Assembly: GCA_009663005.1 (NCBI GenBank)
Contig: VIGQ01002063.1
Location: 1 to 15,000, forward strand
Direction: 5' to 3'
DNA length: 15,000 nucleotides
DNA from: Actinidia chinensis
Taxonomy: Eukaryota; Streptophyta; Magnoliopsida; Ericales; Actinidiaceae
The position numbers and the translations under genes are program-made. The notes below the pieces were generated by a model. The model was given only the letters and a program-made list of their open reading frames with translations, made no database searches and was not told where the DNA came from. Position 1 is the stretch's first letter. Each line of letters opens with the position of its first letter. Below, in pieces: positions 7,580-15,000 of this stretch.

Positions 7580-8710
7580 TGAAAGTCAACAGTATGACCA
7601 ATCCAATCCCAATGTGTTAAAGCGGGACAGGAAAGGAAAAAAACAACCACGTAGGCTATGGACATCAAGGAGAGGACGGCCCTACTTGTGGCAATGTTGG
7701 ATTGTCTGGTGAAAGTGGAAAGGGCACAATGATTTCCAAAACCTGGGTATTTCACTGTGGTCGAAAAAGAGTGCGAAAACACTTGCCCGGGACCACCATT
7801 AGAGCCCAGCCTAACATAGAGTCGAAGGTGGTTTAAGGAAAGGGGTGGAAGGAAAAATATGGGTTATGCGGACATTGATACGTGTAAGTGGTTTTGCAAT
7901 GGAACCATGCGAGGCAATGCGTGGACGTTGACGATTTATACCACGGTGTGGGAGGAATATGAAAGGGGAACTTCTATCTTCATTCATTTGGTTGTTATTG
8001 TCTTCATTCCTTGAAGTATGCTCTCATTTCATCTTTGCCATGAAACATGTGTAGACCCATAAAGGGGTGAGTGGGAGAATGGGAGGCATTCCAATGTTCG
8101 AGGATTGCAGACCTTATTTGGGCATGATAGGGGCTACTGGGAAAATGGCTACAGGAGGCCCCTGAAGTTCCAATGGGAACTCCAATTCAAACCCCTTGAC
8201 ATTGATGATACGTGGAATGATTGCCCCTTATAGTCCTAGGTATGCAAGGGGGGGTAAGTGGTGAGCCACTGTTCCCGGGATGGAATATTTGGGATGTAAA
8301 GGTAATGATCCCATGCTAATGTTAATCCTTACACTCCAAGAGGCAATGTCCAATCCCTTCCCACTACAAGAGGAGGATGGCAATCCCTCTACTCCACATG
8401 GTCAAATATCACGGCCGGAAGGCCAAAGAAGGAAAGGCCAAAGCTAGATACCTCAATGAAGTGATGAAAGGTTTCATAGCTCTCAAAACAATGCCCATAT
8501 GGGAAAAATGACCAATGCATTGGGTATGACAAGGAAACTCTCAAACAACAGAAAGAGGTCTTAGTGATTAATGAAACTTGACATGGATGAAATGACAGGT
8601 TTAGGTCGAATAACATCAATGTGGCTGGAGAAGAAAGATAGAAGGAAAGATTGGATGCCTTTTTTGCCATACCGGGATCATATGAAACAGGTGGGTGGAG
8701 GGAGTCTTAG
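7580..8710 (+). pseudogene. Harbinger Myb/SANT-like DNA-binding protein, frameshifted
   Basis: PIF/Harbinger elements encode a second protein with a Myb/SANT-like domain (Myb_DNA-bind_3 type) that binds element ends and brings the transposase into the nucleus. Near 7620 a basic stretch KRDRKGKKQPRR leads into LWTSREERALLVAMLDCLV, the start of this trihelix-like domain with its first conserved tryptophan. PKPGYFTVVEKECEN, then a W-containing helix (about 7830) and VWEEY (about 7950) follow in shifting frames. After a probable intron (about 7960-8045, edges uncertain) come FEDC-RPYLG and ATGKMA at about 8098. The C-terminal helical region is clear at 8490-8620 (HMGKMTNALG, LSNNRKRS, LMKLDMDEM). 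The reading ends in a W-V-E-like motif and TAG at 8708. Several frameshifts and stops are present. The gene lies about 190 bp after the transposase stop, same strand. The start codon is not certain. Confidence 0.75.
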
Positions 8711-9364
8711 ATGGTAAAATCACGTTTTAGCCACATAGGTAATTATGGGGCATTAGTGGTTGACCTAGTGTGATCCCGTTTTGTAATTACGGGGATGGTA
8801 TAATTATTACTTTTTAACTTTTTGTAACTATGTTTGGTTGTTTGGATGTGTTTCATACTTTTGTAATTATCCCAACGACACAACTTTTGAAATTATGATT
8901 AGTTTTGGCAATGATGATGTAAACTATAAGTTCGGTTGGGCGGCGATGGATGATGCAATTGCTTGTTTTATTGATTGAGCAAATCATGGATTACGCGGTT
9001 AAATGGGCAATGATTGATGACAAATAATTTTACATTACGTGGTATTTGTATTGGCACTATGAAGGCAGTCAATGGCAACTTGTGTTACCTACAAGTACTA
9101 ATGGGAACATGTGCAAGTGTTCATCTGAAGTCACCATAGGCAATTTAGGTTTAAGTGCGACCTAAAAAAACATAAATGCAAGTACATGTGCTTGTAGAGA
9201 TGGGAAACCATGTGATTCTGGAAGAACAGACTAATAGTGGCTTCCTTTAGTTACGGTAATGGACAGTCAAATTGGCGTTTCGAACAAATTTTGTATCTTC
9301 GTCTTTTTTTTTTGTAAATTCCTCTTCTACTTGAGGGAGAAGGAAAAACACCAGAACATGCAAG
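8711..9364. other. Downstream flank of the Harbinger genes, no gene seen
   Basis: This is probably the 3' part of the Harbinger element and/or its flank. gtaattatgggg and gtaattacgggg (about 8739 and 8783) form a short near-repeat, and tgtttggttgtttgg at about 8830 resembles a TIR word but points the wrong way for a right end. No ccaaaca-type right terminus was found before the Copia insertion. From 9060 to 9240 there are cysteine-rich short frames without a recognisable domain. Confidence 0.45.
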
Positions 9365-9469
9365 GTAAGGCAGGAACCAAGTGTAAGTTTGTTGCATAAA
9401 TTTTTTTTATTTTTTGAAATAATCACTGCCTCATATTTCGCCTCACTAAAGTTTTTAAATTTTTTTCAG
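9365..9469 (+). other. Candidate intron in unknown transcript
   Basis: ag|gtaagg at 9365 and a T-rich tract ending ttttttcag| at 9469 make a well-formed plant intron of 105 bases. The flanks (gaaaaacaccagaacatgca before, atgtaaagaat after) show no recognisable protein. It may be in the 3' untranslated part of a Harbinger transcript or in an unknown non-coding transcript. Confidence 0.35.
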
Positions 9470-9613
9470 ATGTAAAGAATATATCTTGCCTTGCCCTATG
9501 TGATCTTTTTTGCTGCTGCATGCAAGAGTCTTTGTGCTGTGTTCTCCTGGGTTGGGCATGTTGATGCTGGTCTCTGCATGTTAAATCCTATTTCTCTGCT
9601 GCTGCTGCCAGTG
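9470..9613 (+). other. T/G-rich, CTG-triplet-rich stretch, left part
   Basis: The sequence is rich in T and G with several tgctgctgc runs. It is contiguous in origin with 14615-15000, from which it was separated by the Copia insertion. No protein domain is visible in either strand. The short open frame at 9491 is composition-driven. Confidence 0.5.
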
Positions 9614-9618
9614 CGGGT
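9614..9618 (+). repeat. 5-bp target site duplication (left), Copia element
   Basis: cgggt directly precedes the 5' LTR and is found again directly after the 3' LTR at 14610-14614. Five bases is the standard Copia duplication length. Confidence 0.85.
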
Positions 9619-9763
9619 TGGCAGAAAATGGCTAGTCAAAAATTTGGCCAACAACCATTTTTGGGGGTCAAAAATGAGGTGCCTAACTTAGGAATTGTAA
9701 TGGAGGTGCCTAACCATTGCCAATTTTTCTTTACCTAATTTTCACCAACCATGTTTTGAAGCC

Positions 9764-9770
9764 GATATAA
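9764..9770 (+). promoter_or_regulatory. TATA-like box in 5' LTR
   Basis: gatataa followed by cccctta. The 3' LTR has the better tatataaa at the aligned place, suggesting that this copy lost bases. It would position pol II initiation about 30 bases downstream, at the U3/R boundary. Confidence 0.5.
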
Positions 9771-9902
9771 CCCCTTAGCTCTCATTGGTAAAGATCATCA
9801 AATTGAGGAGAGTTAGATTGAGAGAGTTTTAAGAGAAAAGCTTGTAGAGTGGGGTGTGAGTTGTAATGTAAGTGTTTGTAAACACTTGATTTTTTCTCCC
9901 TT

Positions 9903-9908
9903 AATAAA
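9903..9908 (+). promoter_or_regulatory. Poly(A) signal AATAAA in 5' LTR
   Basis: aataaa sits in the middle of the LTR, as expected for the R region of a Copia element. In the 3' LTR, where the signal would be used, the aligned bases are gtataaa. Confidence 0.5.
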
Positions 9909-10048
9909 ACGATCTGCAGCAGGAGTCCGGAGACGTAAGGCACAATTGGCGAAACTCCGTTATCAAATTTGTGTGTGTGTTTTTTCGCTAGTTTTTCGCA
10001 TTCCCACTTAATTGACTATAGGAAAATCTGCGTAATTTTCCCAACAAC

Positions 10049-10060
10049 TGTTATCAGAGC
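10049..10060 (+). promoter_or_regulatory. Primer binding site, initiator-Met tRNA type
   Basis: tgttatcagagc starts two bases after the 5' LTR and differs by one base from tggtatcagagc, the sequence complementary to the 3' end of plant initiator methionine tRNA and usual in Copia elements. It primes minus-strand cDNA synthesis. Confidence 0.85.
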
Positions 10061-10133
10061 CTTTGGTGGTGAATTCTGTCAGTCGACAGAAACGATCCAA
10101 AGAAGTCAATTTGAGTGGGAGCGTCGGACAGCG

Positions 10134-10985
10134 ATGGCTGCAGACGAAGTAAAGGTGAACTCGAAAAGTCGATGGCGCAGATAGATTTCGGGTTCGGAGA
10201 TGCCGATCGAAGATATCTATACCAGAAACAGCTTTTATCAACCTTCATCAAAAGAGAAAACCAGAGGGTATTATGAAAGATGAAGATGGACTCTTCTTGA
10301 CAGACAAGCCTCGGGTGATCCGATTGACGCATCTCGCAATGTTGCTTTCAACATAGCAAAGGAAAAGACCATTGTGTGAGGGGTCTTATGGCGGCTCTCT
10401 CCCAGTATGTATGAGAAGCCATCAGCCCTAAAAAAGTTCACTGATGAGGCGGTTATTCAAATTTGCGGATGACGGAAGGCGCATCGGTAGCTCAAATCTC
10501 AATGAACTCAATACAGTCACAACCCAATTGAGTTCAGTTGAAATGAATTGATGAGAAGTACGCGCATTGATACTTTGTCTTCTCTCCCAGAAGTTGGAAT
10601 GATACTTGTCACGGCTGTGAGCTAGCTCGTCGGGAAGCAATAAGTTAAAATTTAACGATATTAGTGATTCTGGTTCTCAGTGGAAGAGATCCGACGGAGA
10701 GAGTCGGGTGAATCATCAACTCTTTCAGTTTTGATAACAGAGTCAAGAGGAAAGAAAATTCAACCAGAGGAAATGGACATGGAGATTGAATTACCGAGGT
10801 AGATCAAAGGACAGGAGTCCAAATCCAGGAATCCCAATTAATTCCCATGCTCGAAGACCGTCGAGTGTTGAATTGTGGAAGACCGGGGCACTACAAAAAA
10901 TCAGGCAGGAGTACCCGAAGGGACCAAGAGCGAAGGCAGAGGCAAATGGTACTTCCAACTCAGGAAAAGATGATGCGTTGATAGC
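10134..10985 (+). pseudogene. gag: Copia gag (capsid and nucleocapsid), frameshifted
   Basis: Gag forms the cytoplasmic virus-like particle and its zinc knuckle binds the element RNA. ATG 10134 begins MAADEVKV, the only good start after the primer site. DUF4219/UBN2-type capsid pieces are readable in changing frames: YQKQL (about 10222), MKDEDG (10274), VAFNIAKEK (about 10343), MYEKPSAL (about 10409), MTEGASVA (about 10468), LNELNTVTTQLSSVE (about 10500). A basic YRGRSKDRSPNPG segment begins near 10790. The CCHC zinc knuckle lies at 10866-10912 with C-x-N-C-G-x-x-G-H readable; the last cysteine codon has lost a base. Frame changes occur roughly every 50-100 bases. It continues without a stop boundary into protease, as expected for one polyprotein. 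Confidence 0.85.
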
Positions 10986-11280
10986 TCTTTGGAGAGCAAG
11001 GAAGAGTCTGGGTATTAGACTCTGGAGCATCATTCCACGCTACTCGCAGAAAGCATCTTCGAGAAGATGTCCCCGGAAACCTTGGAAATGTATACTTGGT
11101 GATGATCAGCCTTGTGCTTATTATCGGTAAAGGTTTGTAGTAAAGATTAAGTTGAAACGGATCGTTTGGGAGCTGAAGGATTTTCAGGCATATTCCCGAC
11201 CTGAGAAAGAACTTAATCTCAGTTGGGCAGTTAGCTAGCGAAGGCTCCACTCGATATTCCATGGTGAAAACTGGAGATTC
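10986..11280 (+). pseudogene. Copia aspartic protease, frameshifted
   Basis: The retropepsin-like protease cuts the polyprotein. The active-site motif WVLDSGASFHA is fully readable at 11009-11041, with the catalytic aspartate codon at 11018. Further on are LGDDQPCA (about 11095) and the conserved region ending NLISVGQLA-like (about 11210-11235), each in another frame. The active site is intact; the flanking sequence carries several single-base shifts. It is fused between gag and integrase. Confidence 0.85.
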
Positions 11281-11349
11281 AAAGGGGGTGCAATGACGGT
11301 TTGCTTTCCCCCCCCACGGCAAAAGAGTGGTACTCTTGACATGACAGCG

Positions 11350-12200
11350 GAGGAGGAGCGTTGTTCAATTGGCAGTTGCAGCAGGGAAACGAAAATTCCA
11401 ATATGTGGAACCAGAGACTCGGCCATATGAGTGAGAAGGGATGAAAAATTATGCACTCCAAGGGAAACTTCCAGGTCTACAATCAATTGAGATAGACATG
11501 TGGGAAGAGCCAACTTGGAAAGCAGAAGAGGGGTTAGCGTTCAGACAAGTGGGCAGAAACCCCAAAGAAGGAAAGGCTAGTAGCAGCTTGTTCACTCTGA
11601 TGGTTGGGGGGCCAACGACCATTTCATCCATTGGTGGAAGGAAAAACTACTTCGTGACTTCATTGATGATCACTCTCGAAAGGTATGGGTTTTTACTTTA
11701 TAAAGCATTAAGTCAGACGTGTTTGAAGCTTTCGGAGAGGAAAGCTATGGTGAGAATGGAACAAGGCGAAAGATTAAAAAGCTCAGAACCGGGACAATGG
11801 TGGTGAATATGAAGACACCAGATTCAAGAAGTTTTGCTATGAGTAGGGATCAGGAATGGAGAGAACCGTGCCGGGGTACGCTCAACACAATGGTGTAGCT
11901 GAGCGTATGAACCGAACGTTGACAGAAAGGAGCGAGAAGCATGCGTATACAGTCAGCTACCAAGCACAGTTCTGGGCAGAAGCAGTTCAACACAGCAGAG
12001 CTTACTTGATCAACCGAGGCCCAATCGGTTCCATTAGAGCACAGAAACCAGAGGAGGTATGGAGCGGAAAAGATGTTAAAAACTTATCACATCTAAAAGT
12101 TTTCGGTTGTGTAGCATATTGCATATCAGTGATAAGCAGGAATAGCTTGATCCCCAAATCTAAGAATGCACCTTCATCGGCGTTATGGCGAGGATGAATT
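11350..12200 (+). pseudogene. Copia integrase with GAG-pre-integrase zinc region, frameshifted
   Basis: Integrase inserts the cDNA into the genome. The pre-integrase segment shows RLGHMSEKGMKN (about 11413) and KLPGLQSI; the cysteine half of the HHCC zinc site is damaged (about 11500). The rve core has its three acidic residues: aspartate at 11599-11601 (after H-S), aspartate in DNGGEYEDTRF at 11793-11795, and glutamate in NGVAERMNRTL at 11901-11903. The last two are 36 codons apart, the D-35-E spacing of integrases. FIDDHSRKVW lies at 11659-11690. An in-frame TAG at 11844 is followed by a short shifted stretch, after which the original frame resumes. C-terminal INRGP, KLSHLKVFGCVAY (about 12080) and YGEDELA (12183) follow. 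Confidence 0.9.
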
Positions 12201-12640
12201 GGCTACCGCATGGGATGACGAAAAACAGAAGGTTGATCCGCCAGCAGAGATTGTGATTTCAACGAAAAGAATTGATGTGTACAAGGACAGAAATTTTAAA
12301 TCGATCCAGCGACTAGAGCAGAGTGGAACCAAGGATTTGCCAGATGAGATATTCGATGTCCCAGATAGTCCATGACGGAGCCGATTCCGATTGTAACAAG
12401 TCATCAGCTAGAGGACTCATGGGACAGAGTAGTGCGCAGCAGTCGACACACCACAGCCTCCTACTCCAGCTCTGTATTGGAAGAGAAGGTCTTCACGGCA
12501 TCATGTGCCTAACAGGAGATATTTGAATTATTTATTGCTTGACTGATGAGGAGAGCTGAATGCTTGATGAAGCCTGTCAGACTGGAGATGCTTAGCAAGG
12601 GAAACTTGCCATGAAAGATGAGATGATAGTCTCTAATCTC
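12201..12640 (+). pseudogene. Copia integrase-RT linker region, degraded
   Basis: The sequence continues the polyprotein from the integrase C-terminus (VYKDRNFKSI-like at about 12277) through an acidic, low-conservation linker. Open frames are short and switch often. No catalytic domain is expected here and none is seen. Confidence 0.5.
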
Positions 12641-13560
12641 CAACAAGAATGGGAAAACTGTTGAGTTAGCCATGGGGAAGAGTGCACTTCATAACAAATG
12701 GGTTGTACCGGGGTGATGAAAGAGGGAGCATGATGGTTCTTAAAAGATTACAAAGCGCCGGATAGTAGTCAAGGTTCCGCAGAAGGAAGGAGTTGAACTA
12801 CACCGACATTTTTTGCCTCCAGTTGTAAAGCTCATACTATCAGAACAGTGTTGAGTATGGTGCCATTGAAGATCTTTATCTTGAACAGTTGAGACGTAAA
12901 GACTGCATTTCTTTACGGAGACTAGTGAGGAGATATACATGCACCAGCCAGAAGGTTTCTCAGAAAGAAGGAAGGGAAAACATGGTGTGCAGACTTCTTG
13001 AAGAAGAGTTTGTATGGCCTGAAACACGCCCCAAAGCAGTGGTACAAAAAGTTTGACGGATTCATGCACAAGGAAGGTTCACAAAAGTGCAAGCCACCCT
13101 GTTGCTACTTCAAGAGACAGGTCTACTTATACATTTTACTTTGTATGTGATGATATGTTATAGCAGGTTAAGATATGGAGGATATCAGAAGGTTTTTTGA
13201 AGCAGCAGGCATGTCAAAGGAGTTTGAACCCATGAAAGACTTGGGTCCAGCAAAAGAAGATTCTTGGAATTGCCAAATCACAAGAGATAACAGAGAGGGA
13301 TTTTTAAAGGTTATCTCAGGCAGAGTACATCAAACGTGTTTTGCAGAGATTCAACATGGGCGACGCCAAGCCAGTCGCACACCCTTGGAAAGTCACTTTC
13401 GCTTATCAAGGATCAGTCCCCTCAGACAGAAGAAGAGAAAGATTTCATGGCTAAGGTTCCTTTACGCCTCAGCATTGGAAGTTTGATGTACGCAATGGTC
13501 TGTACGAGACCAGATATTGCACATGACAGTGGGAGTTGTTAGCAGGTTAGTCAATCCAGA
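12641..13560 (+). pseudogene. Copia reverse transcriptase, frameshifted
   Basis: The RVT_2-type reverse transcriptase copies element RNA into DNA inside the particle. Readable blocks: NKWV (about 12697), KEGVELHRH-type and DLYLEQL (about 12871), the first catalytic aspartate at 12893-12895 followed by VKTAFL with one extra base, EEIYMHQPEGFS (about 12928), SLYGLKHAPKQWYKKFDGF (from 13007), the YV-DD catalytic pair at 13149-13154 with one base missing before it, MEDIRRFFE (13175), KDLGPAK, FNMGDAKPVA (about 13352), SQTEEEKDFMAKV (13417) and SLMYAMVCTRPDIAH (13479). The order and spacing match the family. Catalytic residues remain but at least eight frame changes interrupt them. Confidence 0.9.
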
Positions 13561-14130
13561 AAGCTCATTGGGAAAGCTGTTGTTATTGTATGTTAAAGGG
13601 TGAGAATTTTGAAGTATCTACAAAGGCACCAACAGAGAAGTGTTTGTTTGTACTTTGGTAAGGTGAGGTAAAAAGACAAGGCGATGTAGACTCAGACTTT
13701 GGAGGTGAAAGTCGATACCGAAAGAAGCACCACGGTTATATATTCACTGTTGGTACTACAACTGTTAGTGGCTGTCCGCAGTACAAAAGATTTTACTCTA
13801 TCCATACAGAGGTGAGTAATGTAGCCAAGTAATGAAGCTAGTAAAGAGATGAGATGCTTCAAAGTGTTAACTGGTTGGATTCAAACAGAAGCAAGAATGT
13901 TTTGCAAGTGATAGTCAGAGTCGATACACTTGGCGAAGAATTCAGATTCATTCCAGAAACAAGCATATGATTAGTATCACTTCATCAGATCTTTATTGGA
14001 AAGATGAGGTGTTTTGTTATACTAGGAAGATCCAAGGAAGCAAGAAATCCAGCAGATATGTTGACAAAGACAGCGGTGGCTATCGACAAACTGAAGTTTG
14101 TTCAACTTCAGTTGGCTTGCAGAGTAACAA
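13561..14130 (+). pseudogene. Copia RNase H, frameshifted
   Basis: RNase H removes the RNA strand of the RNA/DNA hybrid. The first catalytic aspartate is in VDSDFGG at 13686-13706, followed by GYIFTVGTTTVS (about 13735), a degraded E and D region (about 13800-13925), and the conserved tail NPADMLTKTAVAIDKLK at 14046-14096. The upstream part (HWE-like and RYL motifs about 13560-13625) links it to the RT domain. Frames switch several times and stops occur. The polyprotein would end a little before the polypurine tract; the exact stop is not determinable. Confidence 0.85.
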
Positions 14131-14166
14131 GACCGGATGAGATCTGCCTGACATAGATCAAGGTGT

Positions 14167-14190
14167 GAAGACAGATTGAAATCAGTCTTC
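14167..14190 (+). repeat. Short hairpin abutting the polypurine tract
   Basis: gaagacagatt and aatcagtcttc are inverted complements with one mismatch in eleven and a two-base loop. The hairpin ends exactly where the polypurine tract begins. Confidence 0.6.
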
Positions 14191-14199
14191 AAGTGGGGA
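14191..14199 (+). promoter_or_regulatory. Polypurine tract
   Basis: aagtgggga, ending one base before the TG of the 3' LTR. It is the usual place and composition for the Copia primer of plus-strand synthesis. Confidence 0.85.
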
Positions 14200-14200
14200 T

Positions 14201-14609
14201 TGTCAAAAGAAATTGGCTAGTCAAAAAATTTGGCCAACACCATTTGGGGTCAAAAATGTAGGTGCCTAACTAGGACAATGTCAATGGAGGGCTGCCTAAC
14301 CGCCAATTTTCTTTTACTAATTTTCACCAACCATGGTTTGAAGCCTATATAAACCCCTTAGCCTCATTTGTAAGATTCATCAAATTGAGAGAGTTAGAGA
14401 GAGTTAGAGAAAAGCTTAGAGTGGGTGGTGAGTTGATAAGTGTGTAAACACTGGTATTTTTCTCCCTTTAGTATAAAACGATTGCAGAAGGTCCGGAGAC
14501 GAGGCACAATTGGCCGAACTCCGTTATCAAATTTTGTGTGTGTGTTTTCGCTATTCTTTCGCATTCCCACTAATTTGACTTATAGGAATCTGCCGTAATT
14601 TTCCCAACA
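14201..14609 (+). repeat. 3' LTR of Copia element (409 bp)
   Basis: It begins TGTCAAAAG and ends CCCAACA, collinear with the 5' LTR. It keeps a clean tatataaa (14346-14353), the gagagagttagagag purine region and a conserved GTCCGGAGACG block (about 14491). By-eye alignment shows mainly one- or two-base gaps against the 5' LTR and fewer substitutions. Confidence 0.95.
14346..14353 (+). promoter_or_regulatory. TATA box in 3' LTR
   Basis: tatataaa followed by cccctta, aligned with the weaker gatataa of the 5' LTR. In this copy it could promote read-out transcription into the downstream flank. Confidence 0.6.
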
Positions 14610-14614
14610 CGGGT
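14610..14614 (+). repeat. 5-bp target site duplication (right), Copia element
   Basis: cgggt, exact copy of 9614-9618. It confirms the element ends at 14609 and that no later rearrangement joined unrelated halves. Confidence 0.85.
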
Positions 14615-15000
14615 GTTTGCTGCTGCGACGGGTGGTATAGGTTCTGTAGTAGCCTGATCTCTTATGGCTCTACCGGAGCGTCTGTTGTTGTAGCCATGGT
14701 CTTGAGCTCTTTGGTTCTGTGGTAATTTTGTAAATGCATACATGTTGTTGCTTGGTTGTGACTGTCTCTGTTGAGTCTTATGGTTTTGTCCGCCTGATTT
14801 GGACGCTGTTTGCTCTACAGCTGGTTGTTGATACTGATGCTGGATTTGCGTTCTGCTATGTCTTGTTTTTTAGCTGCTCATGGATGACTGTGTGTTCTAG
14901 CAAACAGTGTGTTGTTTGCGGCTGCTATGGATGGAATGGGATCTTCTGCTGTTAGTAGTTATTGCGTGACATCATGTTAAAAGTCTTGTGAGATGCTGTT
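14615..15000 (+). other. T/G-rich, CTG-triplet-rich stretch, right part
   Basis: This continues the 9470-9613 sequence beyond the Copia insertion. The plus strand is rich in T and G and has repeated gttgttg, tgctgc and gctgct words; A and C are scarce. The open frame at 14734-14955 gives a hydrophobic, cysteine- and valine-rich product that follows from the base composition. No homology or domain is recognised. It could be a transcribed untranslated region, part of an unidentified retroelement, or plain skewed DNA. Confidence 0.45.

Larger units (their letters stand above)
9619..10046 (+). repeat. 5' LTR of Copia element (428 bp)
   Basis: It begins TGGCAG and ends CCCAACA, matching the 3' LTR along its whole length. 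It holds a promoter-like gatataa near 9764, a purine-rich gagagagtt region (about 9807-9838) and a poly(A) signal at 9903. Compared with the 3' LTR it is 19 bp longer, mostly from extra single bases in homopolymers. The terminal TG..CA is preserved. Confidence 0.95.
9619..14609 (+). mobile_element. Ty1/Copia LTR retrotransposon, structurally complete, coding region broken
   Basis: This 4,991-bp element has all structural parts in order: 5' LTR, initiator-Met primer site, gag, protease, integrase, reverse transcriptase, RNase H, polypurine tract, 3' LTR, and a matching 5-bp duplication outside. Integrase before reverse transcriptase is the Copia order. Residue motifs resemble the Tnt1-94 type of plant polyprotein, so a Tork/Tnt1-like lineage is likely, but this is inference. 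The single polyprotein frame is interrupted by dozens of small indels and several stops, so it cannot make protein as read. It inserted into T/G-rich DNA downstream of the Harbinger genes. Confidence 0.95.

Noticed and set aside
6613..8670. Minus-strand open frames over the Harbinger genes
   Set aside because: Recognisable transposase and Myb-like motifs run on the plus strand at the same places, so these are shadows.
9060..9240. Cysteine-containing stretch resembling a small zinc finger (GRF or similar)
   Set aside because: The cysteine spacing and neighbouring residues do not match a family, and no frame stays open through the region.
10008..10640. Minus-strand open frames opposite gag
   Set aside because: The plus strand has clear Copia gag motifs here. 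These antisense frames have no domain and are shadows.
14734..14955. 73-codon frame with a membrane-like, cysteine-rich product
   Set aside because: T/G-rich DNA produces valine, cysteine, phenylalanine and leucine codons by composition alone. There is no supporting start context or homology.

Overview
The window looks like nuclear DNA of a flowering plant, probably a eudicot, though the species cannot be read from it. It is AT-rich and intron-style non-coding DNA packed with plant transposable elements, and no intact host protein gene is visible. The only candidate host gene is a damaged tRNA-Ala(AGC) copy on the minus strand near 1.4 kb.

Layout. 1-3.1 kb is AT-rich intergenic DNA with a small fold-back repeat, the tRNA-Ala-like gene with a pol III terminator, a 42-bp tandem duplication, a very G-rich block and a short microsatellite. 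3.1-3.55 kb holds a MITE-like structure with several layers of inverted repeat. 3.74-3.94 kb is a possible short coding exon of unknown product. 4566-5051 is a complete non-autonomous hAT element with 8-bp target duplications and dense GGGTC-type subterminal repeats. A second hAT-like terminus follows at 5140.

About 6.2-8.7 kb carries the two genes of a PIF/Harbinger DNA transposon in the same orientation: a DDE transposase with two recognisable introns, then a Myb/SANT-like DNA-binding protein. In this superfamily the two proteins act together in transposition. Both copies are broken by many small frameshifts. The element's own terminal repeats were not confidently found.

9619-14609 is a full-structure Ty1/Copia LTR retrotransposon. 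It has two LTRs beginning TG and ending CA, a 5-bp target duplication (CGGGT), an initiator-Met-tRNA primer site, and gag, protease, integrase, reverse transcriptase and RNase H in Copia order. A polypurine tract lies directly before the 3' LTR. It sits in a T/G-rich, CTG-triplet-rich stretch of unknown function that continues on both sides.

A cross-cutting observation is that almost every recognisable unit (tRNA, both Harbinger genes, both LTRs, the polyprotein) is damaged mainly by one-base insertions and deletions, many of them in short homopolymers, while conserved residues stay readable across frames. That could be ordinary decay. It is also what an under-polished long-read assembly looks like, so the 'pseudogene' labels here should be held loosely. 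I did not find a convincing undescribed system.
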